A stretch of 64,000 nt of DNA from Amphibacillus sp. MSJ-3 (lineage in GTDB: Bacteria; Bacillota; Bacilli; Bacillales; Amphibacillaceae). The first letter of the stretch is position 1. The number at the start of each line of letters is the position of its first letter. Shown one piece after another: positions 62,411 to 64,000 of the stretch. The DNA is taken from positions 1-64,000 of the forward strand of contig NZ_JAHLQM010000002.1 of assembly GCF_018919165.1 (NCBI RefSeq), given 5' to 3'. The notes under the pieces are model-generated. The model searched no databases. It saw nothing but the letters and a program-made list of their open reading frames with translations, and was not told the origin of the DNA. The position numbers and the translations under genes were made by a program.

Positions 62411-62719
62411 ATGGATCAATCGATTACTGAAATCGCATTTCAAATTATTTTATATGCTGGAAACGGGAAGTCAAGTGCTATGGAGGCGATTCAAGAAGCT
62501 AAAGAAGGTAATTTCGAAGCAGCCGATGAAAAAATTAAAGAAGCTAATATAGAATTAGGAAAAGCACATAAATACCAAACAAAGTTACTCCAAGAAGAAG
62601 CCCAAGGAAACGGGAAAACAATCAGTGTAATATTGATTCACTCACAGGATCATTTGATGACTTCAATGACCGTTCGAGACCTAGCTATTGAAATCATTGA
62701 AATTTATCGGACAAGATAA
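62411..62719 (+). CDS. PTS lactose/cellobiose-type enzyme IIA
   Basis: This 102-residue helical phosphocarrier has the phospho-accepting His77 in VILIHSQDHLM, the conserved ILYAGNGKSSAMEAI start and C-terminal LAIEIIEIYR. ATG 62411 is chosen because AAGGAGG precedes it; the upstream-extended reading is rejected. With IIB and IIC it completes the transporter. The final GH1 gene starts 15 bases on. Confidence 0.94.
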   Translation: MDQSITEIAFQIILYAGNGKSSAMEAIQEAKEGNFEAADEKIKEANIELGKAHKYQTKLLQEEAQGNGKTISVILIHSQDHLMTSMTVRDLAIEIIEIYRTR

Positions 62720-62733
62720 GGGGGATGCCAAGC

Positions 62734-64000
62734 ATGACTTTAGATTTTCAATTTCCTAAGGACTTTTGGTGGGGGAGTGCCGCTTCCGCAACCCAAACAG
62801 AAGGATCTGCTAACGGGAAAAAAGGGAAGGATATTTGGGATCATTGGTATAAAACTGAACCGAATCGTTTTTTTGATGGAGTAGGCCCTGACCTAACATC
62901 TGACTTTTTCAATCGGTACCAAGAGGATATTCGTAATATGAAAGCAATTGGACACAATAGTTTTCGACTATCCATTTCATGGTCACGACTCATTCCTGGC
63001 GGTGTCGGTGAAGTGAATTCAGAAGCAGTTACTTTTTATAATCAAGTCATTGATGAACTACTTGCTAATGACATTGAACCCTTCGTGAATTTATTCCATT
63101 TTGACATGCCCCTAGAATTACAGACAATCGGTGGCTGGGAAAACAGAGAAGTGATCGATGCTTACACAAATTATGCTAAAATAGCTTTTAAACTCTTTGG
63201 TGATCGAGTTAAGAAGTGGTTTACTTTTAATGAACCGATTGTTCCGGTAGAAGGCGGATATCTTTATGATTTCCACTATCCGAATATCATTAATTTTAGA
63301 AAGGCGATTCAAGTTGCTTACCACACAATGGTTGCGCACGCCAAAGTTGTCAAAGCGTATCATGAAGATCAAGATGGGAAAATTGGAATCATCCTCAACT
63401 TAACCCCTTCATATCCGCGTAGTCAGCATCCAGCTGATCTTAAAGCATCACATATTTGTGATTTACTTTTTAACCGAAGCTTTCTTGATCCAGCTGTAAA
63501 AGGGGAATATCCTGAGGATTTGATTAAATTATTAGGTGAACACGATCATCTGCCAATCATAGAATCAGGTGATCTTGAACTGATCAAAGCAAATAAAATC
63601 GACCTCCTAGGTATTAATTATTATCAACCAAGACGTGTTAAGGCAAAGGATAACCTGCCAAATCCAAACAGTCCCTTTATGCCCGATTGGTTCTTCGATA
63701 ACTATGAAATGCCCGGACGTAAAATGAATCCATATCGTGGATGGGAGATTTACGAAAAGGGAATTTATGATATTATGATTAACTTAAAAGAAAATTATGA
63801 TAATATTGAATCATTTATTTCTGAAAATGGCATGGGTGTTCAAGATGAAGAACGCTTTTTAAAAAATGGTAGAATTGAAGATGACTATCGAATCGATTTC
63901 ATCAAAGGTCATCTAAAATGGTTACACAAGGCAATCGAGGAGAATTGTAATGTAAGAGGTTATCATCTTTGGACATTCATGGATAACTGGTCATGGATGA
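62734..64000 (+). CDS. GH1 6-phospho-beta-glucosidase, cut by window end
   Basis: The frame is open to the window edge, giving 422 residues of a family usually about 460-480 long. It hydrolyses the phosphorylated disaccharide delivered by the PTS to glucose and glucose-6-phosphate. It has FPKDFWWGSAASATQTEG at the start, acid/base Glu167 in FTFNEP and nucleophile Glu364 in ISENGMG. Location directly after PTS IIA supports the phospho-form. ATG 62734 has GGGGG nine bases upstream; an in-frame ATG at 62725 would overlap that site. Confidence 0.92.
   Translation, partial: MTLDFQFPKDFWWGSAASATQTEGSANGKKGKDIWDHWYKTEPNRFFDGVGPDLTSDFFNRYQEDIRNMKAIGHNSFRLSISWSRLIPGGVGEVNSEAVTFYNQVIDELLANDIEPFVNLFHFDMPLELQTIGGWENREVIDAYTNYAKIAFKLFGDRVKKWFTFNEPIVPVEGGYLYDFHYPNIINFRKAIQVAYHTMVAHAKVVKAYHEDQDGKIGIILNLTPSYPRSQHPADLKASHICDLLFNRSFLDPAVKGEYPEDLIKLLGEHDHLPIIESGDLELIKANKIDLLGINYYQPRRVKAKDNLPNPNSPFMPDWFFDNYEMPGRKMNPYRGWEIYEKGIYDIMINLKENYDNIESFISENGMGVQDEERFLKNGRIEDDYRIDFIKGHLKWLHKAIEENCNVRGYHLWTFMDNWSWM

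Overview
The window is AT-rich chromosomal DNA from a low-GC Bacillaceae-type Firmicute. The evidence is strong AGGAGG-type ribosome binding sites, CcpA-type cre sites, TreR, AraR and MalR-like control sites, and families such as YpjP, YtoQ, DUF1836 and YesL. The set of plant-polysaccharide genes, fhs and the intergenic repeats would suit a facultatively anaerobic, saccharolytic genus of the Amphibacillus/Halolactibacillus/Gracilibacillus kind. That genus-level guess is inference. I see no rRNA, tRNA, CRISPR array, prophage or complete transposase. A probable IS200/IS605-type right end lies at the extreme left edge.

Layout: 0-1.4 kb holds an arabinan/xylan GH43 gene with AraR-like operators. 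1.4-7 kb is housekeeping (formate-THF ligase, a methyltransferase and DUF2268 protease pair, small proteins, DUF1836, hemolysin-III). 7-12 kb is a trehalose locus (treR, treA, PTS treP) with a well-resolved TreR/CcpA promoter. 12-25 kb holds YpjP, a repeat-rich stretch, then a putative cell-surface glycan locus: GT2 glycosyltransferase, GtrA-like protein, cytosolic GH3, membrane-anchored GH3 with inverted domain order, LytTR two-component system and UDP-galactopyranose mutase. 25-33 kb holds a TraB-family protein, a tiny membrane peptide gene, a GH13_20 maltodextrin hydrolase facing a MalR-like LacI regulator, and a surface endo-arabinanase. 33-36 kb is housekeeping (YtoQ, Dus, SerC).

36.9-55.5 kb is the core of the window: a galactomannan/glucomannan oligosaccharide utilisation system. 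It has an ABC importer, two GH113 mannan hydrolases, a CE7 deacetylase, two GH130 phosphorylases, cellobiose 2-epimerase, GH2 beta-mannosidase, GH36 alpha-galactosidase, a LacI regulator and a YesL protein. The predicted flow is import of acetylated or galactosylated manno-oligosaccharides, deacetylation and removal of galactose, trimming, epimerisation of mannobiose to mannosyl-glucose, and phosphorolysis to mannose-1-phosphate. Three transcription units share a palindromic TTA-CG-TAA type site just downstream of the -10 box. 56-60 kb is metE-metF divergent from a LysR regulator, with a streptococcal-type MET-box between them. 60-64 kb is a beta-glucoside PTS operon ending in a GH1 gene cut by the window edge.

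Intergenic spaces carry several repeat families: a short dyad around CTGACTGTT / ACAGTCAGTT, a TGAAnCTTCA-motif element, TGGGACA-ended terminator-like elements, and a tandem CCGAGCATA array. Many catabolic promoters carry good matches to the cre consensus, so glucose repression of the loci is expected.
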